DNA of 64,000 nucleotides from Pseudomonadota bacterium (lineage in GTDB: Bacteria > Pseudomonadota > Gammaproteobacteria > Burkholderiales > Rhodocyclaceae): positions 1 through 64,000 of the forward strand of contig JAGTRW010000033.1 of the NCBI GenBank assembly GCA_018262095.1, read 5' to 3'. The stretch's first letter is position 1. Each line of letters opens with the position of its first letter. The translations under genes and the position numbers were made by a program. Below are positions 51,704-61,651 of the stretch, piece by piece. Under the pieces are notes generated by a model. The model saw only the letters and a program-made list of their open reading frames with translations. It was not told the DNA's origin and made no database searches.

Positions 51704-53425
51704 TTAGAAGCGCATTCTTTCTTCGGCCAGTTCGTAGAGCTTTCGCCAGACAAAGCGGTTGAAGCCCATCACGAAGACGCACATCACGCCGATGCCCAGC
51801 GCGATGCGCGGGAAATCGCCCTGCGCGGTCATCTGCGCGATATAGCTGCCGAGTCCGGCGGCAGTCAGCGTGGTGTCGCCCCAGCTCACGTATTCGGCGA
51901 CGATGCTGGCGTTCCATGAACCGCCCGAGGCGGTGATGGCGCCGGTGACGAAGCTCGGGAACACCGCCGGCAGCAGGAAGCGCTTCCATTTGAGCCAGCG
52001 CGACAGTCCCAGGTTGGCGGCGGCGAAGCGCAGTTCGGTCGGAATCGTCGAAGCACCGGCGATGACGTTGAACAGGATGTACCACTGGGTGCCGAAGACC
52101 ATCAGCGGTGACAGCCAGATGTCCGGATTGAGGTGAAAATGAACCAGTGCCAACACCACCAGCGGGAACATCAGGTTGGCCGGGAACGCCGCCATGAACT
52201 GCGCAATCGGCTGCACTCTTTCGGCCAGGCGGGGATTCATTCCGATCTTGATGCCGATCGGCACCCACACCAGCGAAGCGAGGATGATCAGTACCACCAC
52301 GCGCAGCATGGTCAGGCAGCCGAGACCGAAGACGCGGCCGAATTCGCCCCAGCCGACGCCGGTGTGGATGAAGACCACCAGCTTCCAGGTGGCGATCAGC
52401 GCCAGCGCGGTAATCACCGCGTCGACGCCACGCGTCGACCACTGGGTCGGGCGTGTCGCGCGGGCCTGGATCGACGTGCCATCGTGCGTCTTGCGAAAAT
52501 AGAGCAGGCTACGCTCCATGAACGCGATGATGCGATCGAACAACGGTTGCAGCAAGTCGGTGCGGCGCAGCCAGGTCAGCAGCCACGATTGTTGAGCGTC
52601 GTCTCCCGGCGTTTCCTCGAACTTGAATTTGTTGGCCCAGGCCAGCAGCGGGCGGAACAGCAACTGGTCGTAGGCCATGATGCCGAGCAGCATGGCGACG
52701 ATCGCCCAGCCGATCGCCACGAGATTCTGTTCGACGATGGCCTGCGCGATGTACGAACCGATTCCCGGCAGCTTGATGTCCTGGCCGGAAACCGAGATCG
52801 CTTCCGACGCGACGACGAAGAACCAGCCGCCCGACATCGACATCATCATGTTCCACAGCAAGGCCGGCAGCGCGAACGGCAGCTCGAGGCGCCAGAAGCG
52901 TTGCCACGACGAGAGTTGGAAAACGCGCGCTGCTTCAGAAAGTTCGCTCGGCACGGTGCGTAGCGACTGGTAGAGGCTGAACGCCATGTTCCAGGCCTGC
53001 GAAGTGAAGATCGCAAAGATCGCCGCGCATTCGACGCCGAGCAAATTGCCGGGAAACAGCGCGATGAAGCCGGTGACGGTAATCGACAGGAAGCCGAGCA
53101 CCGGGATCGATTGCAACACGTCGAGCGCCGGAATCATGATCTTTTCTGCCGTGCGATAGCGCGCGGCAAGCGCGGCAAAGGCAAAGCTGAAGAGCAACGA
53201 GCAGAACAGCGCGGCGAGCATGCGCAGACTGGTACGCAACAGGTAGTAGGGCAGGTACGACGGATCGAGCGAGATGGCCAGGGACTCGCCCAAATGATAG
53301 GGGCGCGTCATCTGCGACGAACCGTAGGCGAGCAACATCAAGGCGCCCAAGATCATGGGCAGCAGCGCCCAGTCCCAGCGATTGGGCGTGGCGACGGCGT
53401 TGCCCAAAGGCTTGAAGTCGAACAT
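51704..53425 (-). CDS. NitT/TauT-type ABC transporter permease, two fused permease domains
   Basis: 573 residues with two copies of the BPD_transp_1 fold, each with its EAA loop (SELSEAARVFQLSSWQRFWRLELP and TELRFAAANLGLSRWLKWKRFLLP, quoted as separate segments) and a linker of about 70 residues carrying polar residues. A single protein therefore supplies both membrane halves of the importer. No periplasmic binding protein gene is adjacent. Substrate is unknown. ATG 53425 preferred (MFDF). Confidence 0.9.
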   Translation of the reverse strand: MFDFKPLGNAVATPNRWDWALLPMILGALMLLAYGSSQMTRPYHLGESLAISLDPSYLPYYLLRTSLRMLAALFCSLLFSFAFAALAARYRTAEKIMIPALDVLQSIPVLGFLSITVTGFIALFPGNLLGVECAAIFAIFTSQAWNMAFSLYQSLRTVPSELSEAARVFQLSSWQRFWRLELPFALPALLWNMMMSMSGGWFFVVASEAISVSGQDIKLPGIGSYIAQAIVEQNLVAIGWAIVAMLLGIMAYDQLLFRPLLAWANKFKFEETPGDDAQQSWLLTWLRRTDLLQPLFDRIIAFMERSLLYFRKTHDGTSIQARATRPTQWSTRGVDAVITALALIATWKLVVFIHTGVGWGEFGRVFGLGCLTMLRVVVLIILASLVWVPIGIKIGMNPRLAERVQPIAQFMAAFPANLMFPLVVLALVHFHLNPDIWLSPLMVFGTQWYILFNVIAGASTIPTELRFAAANLGLSRWLKWKRFLLPAVFPSFVTGAITASGGSWNASIVAEYVSWGDTTLTAAGLGSYIAQMTAQGDFPRIALGIGVMCVFVMGFNRFVWRKLYELAEERMRF

Positions 53426-53816
53426 GACGGTCCTCCGACCCAATTTTGTAATCGCGCGATGCTACGCGCTAATTGTGACAAAGTGACGTTCGCCGCGAAG
53501 TTTCTGCGCGCCTTCGACTTGCCACTCCGGGGGATATTTCCATCGCCGCACACGCCGGGCACCGAGCGATGGCAGTTGGCGCGCCAGCACTGACGGTTCA
53601 ACCCGCACCGGGCGCAACTGCAGAGATTTTAACGTAACGCAGCGGCCCGGTATCGTCGTGGTCGACGCCGAAGCGATTGGCGGCCACGGCAAGCTCAGCG
53701 GTGGAGTCAAGCACATCGCCTTCAATGATCACGTCGTTAAAAATCCGGTCTTACGTCGTGGCGCATTGGTCGCCTTGCTGATGAGTCCGACCGGCCAGGC
53801 CACCGGCGGCCGCGCC
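53426..53816. other. Gene-poor interval with no confident coding region
   Basis: About 390 bp between the fused permease and the remnant below. A minus-strand frame from GTG 53732 to 53598 encodes 44 residues (short segment AANRFGVDHDDTG) with no recognised homology. The plus-strand frame running through here into the downstream remnant is also unrecognised before 53817. It may hold decayed coding sequence and the promoter of the permease gene. Confidence 0.4.
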
Positions 53817-53978
53817 AACAGCCTGCGGGTACCGGCCAACAAGACCTTCAAGCCGGACCCCAGGATTCCGCTGCTCGACGACGTGCGCCTGATCAAGTAC
53901 GACTTCGAGAAATACGGCAAGGCCGCCGAACACCGTCGGCTACTCGACCGCTGGACAAAGGAAGTCGAATCGCGCCGC
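53817..53978 (+). pseudogene. C-terminal remnant of an AfuA/FbpA-type substrate-binding protein
   Basis: The plus-strand translation matches the C-terminus of the binding protein encoded at 58183-59032: shared pattern NK, DPR, P, IKYD/INYD, KYG, AE-RRL, RW, V-S over 54 residues (for example LIKYDFEKYGKAAEHRR here against FINYDYAKYGASAERRR there). Nothing upstream resembles the rest of the protein, and the frame runs on past the end into the tail of the convergent HAD gene. It is a fragment of a second, lost binding-protein gene in opposite orientation. Confidence 0.75.
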
Positions 53979-53992
53979 GCTGAACCAGACGC

Positions 53993-54793
53993 TCAGCGGG
54001 TCTGTCCGCGCAACCGGCCTTGCGCCAATTCGGCGAGCATCGTCGCGATGCCGTCGAGGTGCAAGGCCGGAGCGACGTGATCGGCGGCCGCCTTGGCCGT
54101 CGGATGGCCGTTGCCCATCGCCACGCCGACGCCGGCGCCCCGCAGCATCTCGATGTCGTTGAGGCCGTCGCCGAAAGCGATCGCCTGTTCGGGCGCGAAG
54201 CCGGTCTGCGCCATCACCCACTGGCAAGCCGTCCACTTATTGACCGCGCGCGGCATGACGTCGATCACCCGCCGGTGCCAGCGCACCAGGTCGAACTCGG
54301 GAAAGCGCTCGAGGATCTGCGGATAGAGGCTCTCATCGAGGCTTTCGTCGAAGAACAGCCAGCCCTGATAGACATCCTGCGACAGATAGAAGCGCGAATC
54401 GCTTTGCACCGCCATGTCGACCGAGCCCATCGCCTCGACCACCCAGGGCAGCTGATCGCTGACGTAACCCTCGCTGCCGTTGTTGATTCCGAAAACGTGT
54501 CCCTGCGCCTGCATCCAGTCGAACAGCGCGAGCAGCGGTGCACGCGGCAGCGGGATGGCCAGCACCTCCTGGTCGTCCTTGAGGATGCGCGCGCCGTTCT
54601 GGGTGATCACGTAACTCGGCCTGATCTGATCGACGATAGTCTTGGCGTGGCCATAGCTGCGCCCGGTGGCGATCACCACCGTATTGCCGGCGCGCCGCAG
54701 CGCTTCGATGGCCGCCAGTGCCGACGCGGGAACCGCCATCGTCGCGTGGTCGAGCAGCGTATTGTCGATGTCGAAGAAATATATTTTTGTCAT
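53993..54793 (-). CDS. Cof-type HAD family hydrolase
   Basis: About 266 residues. HAD motif I FFDIDNTLLD, motif II ATGRS, motif III Lys in AVNKWTA and motif IV FGDGLNDIEML, with the large C2B-type cap (about 80-190). Cof-type enzymes dephosphorylate sugar phosphates and nucleotide or pyridoxal phosphates. ATG 54793 (MTKIYFF) preferred over 54805. It follows the ABC ATPase by about 58 bp on the same strand, so a role in dephosphorylating an imported phosphorylated compound is possible but only inferred. Confidence 0.88.
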   Translation of the reverse strand: MTKIYFFDIDNTLLDHATMAVPASALAAIEALRRAGNTVVIATGRSYGHAKTIVDQIRPSYVITQNGARILKDDQEVLAIPLPRAPLLALFDWMQAQGHVFGINNGSEGYVSDQLPWVVEAMGSVDMAVQSDSRFYLSQDVYQGWLFFDESLDESLYPQILERFPEFDLVRWHRRVIDVMPRAVNKWTACQWVMAQTGFAPEQAIAFGDGLNDIEMLRGAGVGVAMGNGHPTAKAAADHVAPALHLDGIATMLAELAQGRLRGQTR

Positions 54794-54851
54794 GTATTTG
54801 TGCAAAAAATTGCCTGTTTTGGAGCGCAGCGAGGCTGGCCGGGCCTGCAGT

Positions 54852-55907
<1,056 letters not shown>

Positions 55908-55968
55908 GCTGTTCTTTCGTCCAGGAATATTGTCCGATGTTGCCCGCTGTTGCCCAATCGCCGGCAGC

Positions 55969-58179
55969 TCACAGCGCCGGCAGCGGCGCGACGAGCGCGC
56001 CCGATTTTCGGCGGCCGAGGCGGCGCTCGCCGACCAGCAACTGAATCAGCGCGATGACCAGCGACATCAGGATGATCAGCACCGTGCAATAGGCCAGCGC
56101 GACGCCGTAATCGCCGTTGCCGACGCGGCCGATGATATAGGTCGTCGCCAGCTCGTTTTCGGCAGTGACCAGGAAAATCACCGCGCTGACGGTGGTCATC
56201 GCTCGCGCGAAACTGTAGACGAGCGCCGCGACCAGCGCCGGCTTGAGCAGCGGCAGCACGACGTGAAACAGCGTCTGCGCGGCCGACGCGCGCAGCATCA
56301 GCGACGCTTCGTCGAGCGACTTGTCGAGCTGCTTGAACGCCGCGGTGCCGGCGCGAACGCCGACCGGCAGGTTGCGGAACATGAAGCAGAGCACGATGAT
56401 CAGCCCGGTGCCGGTGAGTTCGACCGGCGGCACGTTGAACGCCAGGATGTAGCTCACGCCGAGCACCGTCCCCGGAATCGCGAAGGCGAGCAGCGCGACG
56501 AACTCGAAGAGTCCGCGCCCCTTGAACTCGGTTCGCGCCAGCAGGTAGGCGATGAGCAGACCGACGCCCGCGGTCATCGGTGCCGAGATTCCGGCGAGCT
56601 TGAGCGTGGTAAACAGCGAGTTCCACGCGGTGCCCGCCCAGATCAGCCCGAACTGCCCCCACTCGAGTCCGAAGGCGGTCTTGAAGTGGGTCAGCGTCAG
56701 GGTGTAATCGCGCCCCCAGGTCTGCACGAAGCCGCCGGCGAAGGCGAACAGGTAGACGATCACGGTGAACGCCAGCCACGGGTAGACCACCGCGTTGAGC
56801 AGGCGGCGAACCGAGTCGGGCAGCGCCATGGCGATCCCCGCGTCGCCCTTGCCGCTCACCGTGGTATAGCTCTGCTTGCCGAGCAGGCCGCGCTGGATGG
56901 CGAAGACGAGCAGCGCGAAAACCGTCAGGATCCACGCCAGCGACGCGGCGCGACCCTGATCGTACTGGGCGCCGACGATGGCGAAGAAGATGTCGGTCGA
57001 CAGCACCGAGAACTGACCGCCGACGACCACCGGGTTGCCGAAGTCGGCGATGCTCTCGATGAAGCCGACCAGGAAGGCGTTGGCGAGGCCCGGTTTGAGC
57101 AGCGGCAGCGTGATCGTCAGGAAGGTCTGCCGGCGGTCGGCGCGCAGCGTCTGCGCCGCCTCCTCGAGGCTCGGCGCGACGCCTTGCACGACGCCGCGCA
57201 TGATCATGAAGGCGATCGGCGTGAACGCGAAGAGCTGTGCGATCCAGACGCCGAGAACGCCGTAGAACCAGCGCGTCGGCTCGATGGCGAAGGCGTATTC
57301 GAGCAACTGGTTGACGATTCCGGCGCGGCCGAAGAGCAGGATCAGGCCCAGCCCGACGACGAATGGCGGGGTGATGATCGGCAGCAGCGCGACGACGCGC
57401 AGCGGCGCCTGGACGCGCGGACCGGCGCTGCGTTCGGCGAGCAGCGCCATCATCGTGCCGAGCACGGTGGTCCCGGCGGCGCTCGCCAGCGCCAGAAAGA
57501 GCGTATTCCAGGCGACGCCGCAACGCACGCCGCCGGCCAGGCAGGAAAGTCCCCAGACGCGCTCGTTGCCGATGCGCTCGTAGATCGCGGTCACCGACCA
57601 GATTCCGTCCTCGGTCAGGAAAGCGCCGTAGAGCGCCTTGCTCACCGGAAAGACGATGAACAGCACGAGCAGCGCCGAACACGAAACGACCGCCGAGGCG
57701 ATGAACTGATCGCCCTTGAAGTAGCCGCGCCGCGCCAGACCAAAGGCGCTGATCACGGTGAGCGCGAGCAGCGTCGCGAAAGCGCCGATACCGATGCCGA
57801 ACTGGTTGATCGCCAGCTCGCCGAACTGCGCGTTGAGATACTCGAACGACCAGCCGCGCGCGCCGATCGCAAAACCGCTGGCCAGCAGGCCGAGCAAGCC
57901 AATGAGCCCGCCGGCGAGCAGCCAGTGGCTCTGCGCGCGGCCGACCGGAACGCGCAGGCCGACCGCCGCGATGCCAAGGCCGAGCAGGCCGACGAGCAAC
58001 CAGGCGCGCCCGTTGGCCAATGCCTGAACGATGCCGTTGGCCGTCTCCAAGCCGCTCCAGACCTGCGGCAGCACGCTGTACCAGGCGGTATCCTGGATCG
58101 CGTACCACGGCACCACGAGGTAGGCCAAGAGGCCGGCCGCCAGCCACCACACCAGCGCCTTGTTGGGGTTCTTGTTCAT
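55969..58179 (-). CDS. ABC transporter permease, two fused permease domains (AfuB/FbpB type)
   Basis: 736 residues. An N-terminal extension with about five extra helices (about 10-200) is followed by two BPD_transp_1 units with EAA loops (PSLEEAAQTLRADRRQTFLTI and KSLDEASLMLRASAAQTLFHV, each a separate segment). It is longer than most FbpB proteins and comparable to AfuB. It lies only 3 bp after the frame-shifted binding-protein gene and feeds the ATPase gene downstream, so the operon structure is intact apart from the lesion in the binding protein. Confidence 0.92.
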   Translation of the reverse strand: MNKNPNKALVWWLAAGLLAYLVVPWYAIQDTAWYSVLPQVWSGLETANGIVQALANGRAWLLVGLLGLGIAAVGLRVPVGRAQSHWLLAGGLIGLLGLLASGFAIGARGWSFEYLNAQFGELAINQFGIGIGAFATLLALTVISAFGLARRGYFKGDQFIASAVVSCSALLVLFIVFPVSKALYGAFLTEDGIWSVTAIYERIGNERVWGLSCLAGGVRCGVAWNTLFLALASAAGTTVLGTMMALLAERSAGPRVQAPLRVVALLPIITPPFVVGLGLILLFGRAGIVNQLLEYAFAIEPTRWFYGVLGVWIAQLFAFTPIAFMIMRGVVQGVAPSLEEAAQTLRADRRQTFLTITLPLLKPGLANAFLVGFIESIADFGNPVVVGGQFSVLSTDIFFAIVGAQYDQGRAASLAWILTVFALLVFAIQRGLLGKQSYTTVSGKGDAGIAMALPDSVRRLLNAVVYPWLAFTVIVYLFAFAGGFVQTWGRDYTLTLTHFKTAFGLEWGQFGLIWAGTAWNSLFTTLKLAGISAPMTAGVGLLIAYLLARTEFKGRGLFEFVALLAFAIPGTVLGVSYILAFNVPPVELTGTGLIIVLCFMFRNLPVGVRAGTAAFKQLDKSLDEASLMLRASAAQTLFHVVLPLLKPALVAALVYSFARAMTTVSAVIFLVTAENELATTYIIGRVGNGDYGVALAYCTVLIILMSLVIALIQLLVGERRLGRRKSGALVAPLPAL

Positions 58180-58182
58180 TAT

Positions 58183-59032
58183 TTAACGCGGCAGCGAATT
58201 GACGTCCTTCTCCCAGCGCGCGATCAGTCGCCGGCGCTCGGCGCTGGCGCCGTACTTGGCGTAGTCGTAGTTGATGAACTTGATCTTGGTGAAGTCGGGA
58301 ACGCGCGGATCGACCTTGGCGAATTTGTTCGACGGCAGCTGGAACTGCTTGACCGCCGCAGCCATTTCCTGCGCCGCCGGCGTCAGCGCCCACTCGTAGA
58401 ACTTCTTGGCGGCGGCGAGATTGCGCGCGCCCTTGATGATGCTCATCGAACCGATCTCGGCGCCGGTCCCTTCGCTCGGCGTGATCGATTCGACCGGGAA
58501 GCCGTTGAGTTTTTCGCCCGGCGCGTCGTGCACGAAGCTGATCGACACCGCCGTTTCGCCGCGCGCGACGGCCTTGATCGGACCGGTACCGGTACGCGAA
58601 TACTGGCCGATGGGTGTTGTAGCCGAATCCGAGCGGCCCTGAGTAGATGCCGACGGTCCTGAATTTCGCCTGCTGCGCCTGCTGCTGTGCCCACGGCTGA
58701 AGCTGATCGAGGCTCGGCGATTTGTACTCGAGCGACAGCCCCTGCTCGGCGGCCTGCAGATGCGGGTCGCCGGTGCCGCCAAACCAGATGTCGGTCTTGG
58801 GGTTGTCCTTCTCGGCGATCAGTTGCGCCAGCGCCTCGCCCGAGCCCTTCATGCTGACGTTGATCTTGACCCCGGTGGTGCGCGCATAGACGGTGCCGAT
58901 CATATTGCACCACTCCGCTTGCGCCGAGCAGATCACGTTGACCTGGTCGGCGGCGTGCGCACCGGTTGCAGCGAAGGTGAACGACGCGGCGAGGCTAAGC
59001 CCGGCGGCGAGGTGACGAACATTTGCTGCCAT
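58183..59032 (-). pseudogene. AfuA/FbpA-type substrate-binding protein gene with internal frame-shifting deletion
   Basis: From ATG 59032 (GGGAG 7 nt upstream) the frame encodes a signal peptide ending AHAA and a normal binding-protein N-terminus (NVICSAQAEWCNMIG, KTDIWFGGTGDP) to GPLGFGYNT at about 58613. The family continuation of roughly 50-65 residues is absent. The protein resumes in another frame at about 58610 with GQYSRTGTGPIKAVARG and runs normally to its stop. A deletion whose length is not a multiple of three has removed the middle of the gene; the rest is undecayed. An assembly collapse is the alternative. Confidence 0.87.
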
Positions 59033-59082
59033 GAGGATTCTCCCTTGCTCTGATGGATTGGTTTGCAGCGATGCCGGCTGGT

Positions 59083-59904
59083 TCAGATCAGCTTGCGCCG
59101 GAAATAGGTAATGACCACTTCGCCGATCACGACGACCGCGAAGATCGTCAGCAGGATCACCGCGACGCGGTCCCACTGGAACAGATCGATTGCCGCGTTC
59201 ATCGCCATGCCGAGACCGCCGGCGCCGACCAGGCCGAGTACCGACGATTCGCGAACGTTGATGTCCCAGCGCAGCAGCATGATCGACCAGAACGCCGGCT
59301 TAACCGCCGGCCAGTAGCCGTAAAGGATCTGGCTGCCCTGCGTGGCACCGGCGGCCTTGAGCGCTTCGATCGAGCCGCGCGGCACCTCTTCGAGCGCTTC
59401 GCCGAGCAACTTGCCGACGAAGCCGACCGAGCGACAGGCGATGGCGACCGTACCGGCGAGCGGTCCGGGGCCGAATACCGCGACGAAAAGCAGTGCCCAG
59501 ACCAGCGAATTGACCGAGCGGCTGGCCACCAGCATGGTCTTGGCGAACAGGTTGAGCCCGGCGTGCGGCGTGATGTTGTGCGCCGCGAGGATCGCCAGCG
59601 GCAGCGCCAGGACCATCGAGAACAGCGTTCCCAGCGTCGCGATGTGGAAGGTCTCGAGCAGCGCCGCATGGACGGTCGCCGGGTAATACGGAAAATCGAG
59701 CGGCCACATGCGGCTGCCCATGTCGGCCATCTGCTCTGGGGCATCCCACAGGAACTCCCAGATCACGCTGATGCTGCTCAGCGAGAGCAGCACCGCAACG
59801 CCGATCAACAGCCACAGCGACAAGCGCGACAGCTTCTGCGCCAGCGTGTGACGTTGCCAGACGCGACTCATCAGCGGCGTCGCCGTCAGCTCATGACTCA
59901 CCAT
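59083..59904 (-). CDS. phnE: Phosphonate/phosphite-type ABC transporter permease (PhnE family), second copy
   Basis: 273 residues with about six membrane helices and the PhnE-type EAA loop (LGEALEEVPRGSIEALKAAGAT, GLVGAGGLGMAMNAAI). It pairs with the first PhnE to form the membrane channel. It overlaps that gene by 14 bp. ATG 59904 is the first start; 59871 is an alternative. Divergence from the other PhnE indicates a heterodimeric channel as in PtxC/HtxC-type or PhnE1E2 systems. Confidence 0.92.
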   Translation of the reverse strand: MVSHELTATPLMSRVWQRHTLAQKLSRLSLWLLIGVAVLLSLSSISVIWEFLWDAPEQMADMGSRMWPLDFPYYPATVHAALLETFHIATLGTLFSMVLALPLAILAAHNITPHAGLNLFAKTMLVASRSVNSLVWALLFVAVFGPGPLAGTVAIACRSVGFVGKLLGEALEEVPRGSIEALKAAGATQGSQILYGYWPAVKPAFWSIMLLRWDINVRESSVLGLVGAGGLGMAMNAAIDLFQWDRVAVILLTIFAVVVIGEVVITYFRRKLI

Positions 59905-60688
59905 TGAAAATCCTCTTGACGTAGTTGGCGAGCAGTTCGCCGAGCAGAACGACGGCGATGATGGTGATCAGGATCGCCAGCACGAAGTCGTATTCGAAGC
60001 GCTGGAAGGCGGCGAACAGCGTGCCGCCGATGCCGCCGGCGCCGACGATGCCGACCATCGTCGAATTGCGCAGATTGGCGTCGAGCTGGTAGGTGCAAAA
60101 GCCGACCAGCCGCCCCATCACCTGCGGCAGCACGCCGAAAGCGACGACGCTGGCAAACGGCGCGCCGGTCGCGCGGATCGCCTCGATCTGCTTCATCGAA
60201 ATTTCCTCGATCGCCTCCATGAACAGTTTGCCGACGAAACCGATCGACCCCATCACCAGTGCCAGCACGCCGGCAAGCGCGCCGAAGCCGACCGCCTTGA
60301 TGAAGATGATGGCGACGATCACCGGATTGAAGGCGCGGCACAGCGTGACGATCAGTCGCGCTGGCCAAGTCGCCCACGACGGCATCAGGTTGCGCGCGCC
60401 GAGGATGGCGATCGGCAGCGAAATCAGCACGCCGAAGAAAGTCGCCAGCACCGCGATCTGCATGCTCTCGATGAAACCGGTGAGCAGCTGGTCCCAGTTC
60501 TTGAAGCTCGGCGGGAACATGCGGTCGAGAAAGCGCGCGCCGTTGTCGATTCCCTTGACGAAACGCGGCCACGAGAAATCGAGCTGACCGAGCGCGTAGC
60601 ACGCATAGGCAAGGATAAACAGCGCCAGCAGCTTGGCGCCCAGCGAAGACTCGAATGGCCGCGCCGCGGGAATGCTGGCCGAGCTCAT
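59891..60688 (-). CDS. phnE: Phosphonate/phosphite-type ABC transporter permease (PhnE family), first copy
   Basis: 265 residues with about six membrane helices, EAA loop ([20 protein letters not shown]) and [22 protein letters not shown] motif (read in two parts). ATGA overlap of 4 bp with phnC. Function: inner-membrane path for phosphonate, phosphite or related phosphorus compounds. Substrate cannot be told from the permease. Confidence 0.93.
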   Translation of the reverse strand: MSSASIPAARPFESSLGAKLLALFILAYACYALGQLDFSWPRFVKGIDNGARFLDRMFPPSFKNWDQLLTGFIESMQIAVLATFFGVLISLPIAILGARNLMPSWATWPARLIVTLCRAFNPVIVAIIFIKAVGFGALAGVLALVMGSIGFVGKLFMEAIEEISMKQIEAIRATGAPFASVVAFGVLPQVMGRLVGFCTYQLDANLRNSTMVGIVGAGGIGGTLFAAFQRFEYDFVLAILITIIAVVLLGELLANYVKRIFNGES

Positions 60689-61443
60689 TGCAACCAGCCC
60701 TCGCCGCCGTAGATCAGCTTGAGGTGATCGTCGGTCAAGCGGCTGGGCAGCCCGTCAAAGACCACGCGGCCACCGGTCATGCCGACGATGCGGTCGGCGA
60801 AGCGTTTGGCCAGTTCGACGTCGTGCATATTGACCAGCACCGGAATCTTGTTGTCCTCGCCCTGCGACTTGAGCAACTCCATGATTTCGACCGAGGTCTT
60901 GGGGTCGAGCGACGACGTCGGTTCGTCGGCGAGCAGCAGCTCGGGGCGCTGCATCAGCGCGCGCGCGATGCCGACGCGCTGGCGCTGGCCGCCGGACAGG
61001 CTGTCGGCGCGCTGGTTGGCAAAATTCGACAGGCCGATCACGTCGAGCAACTGGTAGGCATGCTCGATGTCCTCTTGCGGAAACCGTCTGAGCCAGGCCT
61101 TGAGCGGGCTGAGGTAGCCCAGGCGACCGCAGAGCAGGTTCTCCATCACGCTCAGCCGTTCGACCAGGTTGTATTCCTGAAAGACCATGCCGATGCGTCG
61201 GCGCAGCTCGCGCAACTGCCGACCGTGGATGCGCGAGAGGTCCTCGCCCTTGAACACGATCGTTCCGTCGCCCGGATCGACCAGGCGATTGATGATCCTG
61301 ACCAGCGTCGATTTGCCGGTTCCCGACGAACCGATGATCGCGGTCAGACCGCGTTCGTCGAAATCGAGATCGATCCCCTTGAGCACCGGAACGCCCGGTT
61401 TGTAGGCCTTGGTCAAGCCTTGAATACTCAATACCACTGACAT
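60685..61443 (-). CDS. phnC: Phosphonate/phosphite-type ABC transporter ATP-binding protein
   Basis: 252 residues: Walker [11 protein letters not shown]-loop [11 protein letters not shown], the PhnC-type segment [15 protein letters not shown], signature [15 protein letters not shown], Walker [13 protein letters not shown] and H-loop MHDVELA. ATG 61443 is used, as the TTG-initiated frame to 61485 lies inside repeat copy C. It starts 209 bp after the second phnD, with a repeat element in between. Confidence 0.94.
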   Translation of the reverse strand: MSVVLSIQGLTKAYKPGVPVLKGIDLDFDERGLTAIIGSSGTGKSTLVRIINRLVDPGDGTIVFKGEDLSRIHGRQLRELRRRIGMVFQEYNLVERLSVMENLLCGRLGYLSPLKAWLRRFPQEDIEHAYQLLDVIGLSNFANQRADSLSGGQRQRVGIARALMQRPELLLADEPTSSLDPKTSVEIMELLKSQGEDNKIPVLVNMHDVELAKRFADRIVGMTGGRVVFDGLPSRLTDDHLKLIYGGEGWLQ

Positions 61444-61467
61444 CTCAATAACCCTTAAAAACTCAGT

Positions 61468-61622
61468 TAGCCACAACGAACACAACGATCACGAAGAAAA
61501 GACAACTACTTGCAACGTATTGATGAATCACCCAGAAGGCGAGTCACCGAAATCTCCAAAAAAAGATCTTCGTTGTCCCGCGGGATTTGCTTCGCGGCAT
61601 GTCCGTTGTGTCGTTGTGGTTC
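61468..61622. repeat. Interspersed inverted-terminus intergenic element, copy C
   Basis: Left end TAGCCACAACG (61468-61478), followed by AACACAACGATCACGAAG; right end CGTTGTGGTTC (61612-61622), with a second CGTTGTG just before it. Core CCACAACG/CGTTGTGG is perfectly inverted. The interior shares long similarity with copy D (GATCACGA near the left, AGATCTTCGTTGT near the centre, GCGGCATGT near the right). Length 155 bp. It sits between phnD copy 2 and phnC. Confidence 0.75.
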
Positions 61623-61651
61623 GAACTGTGGCTTCTGGGACGACCATTCAA

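Noticed and set aside
53598-53732. 44-residue minus-strand ORF
   Set aside because: No recognisable homologue, no good ribosome-binding site seen, and it lies in an interval that appears to be decayed; mentioned only in the interval description.
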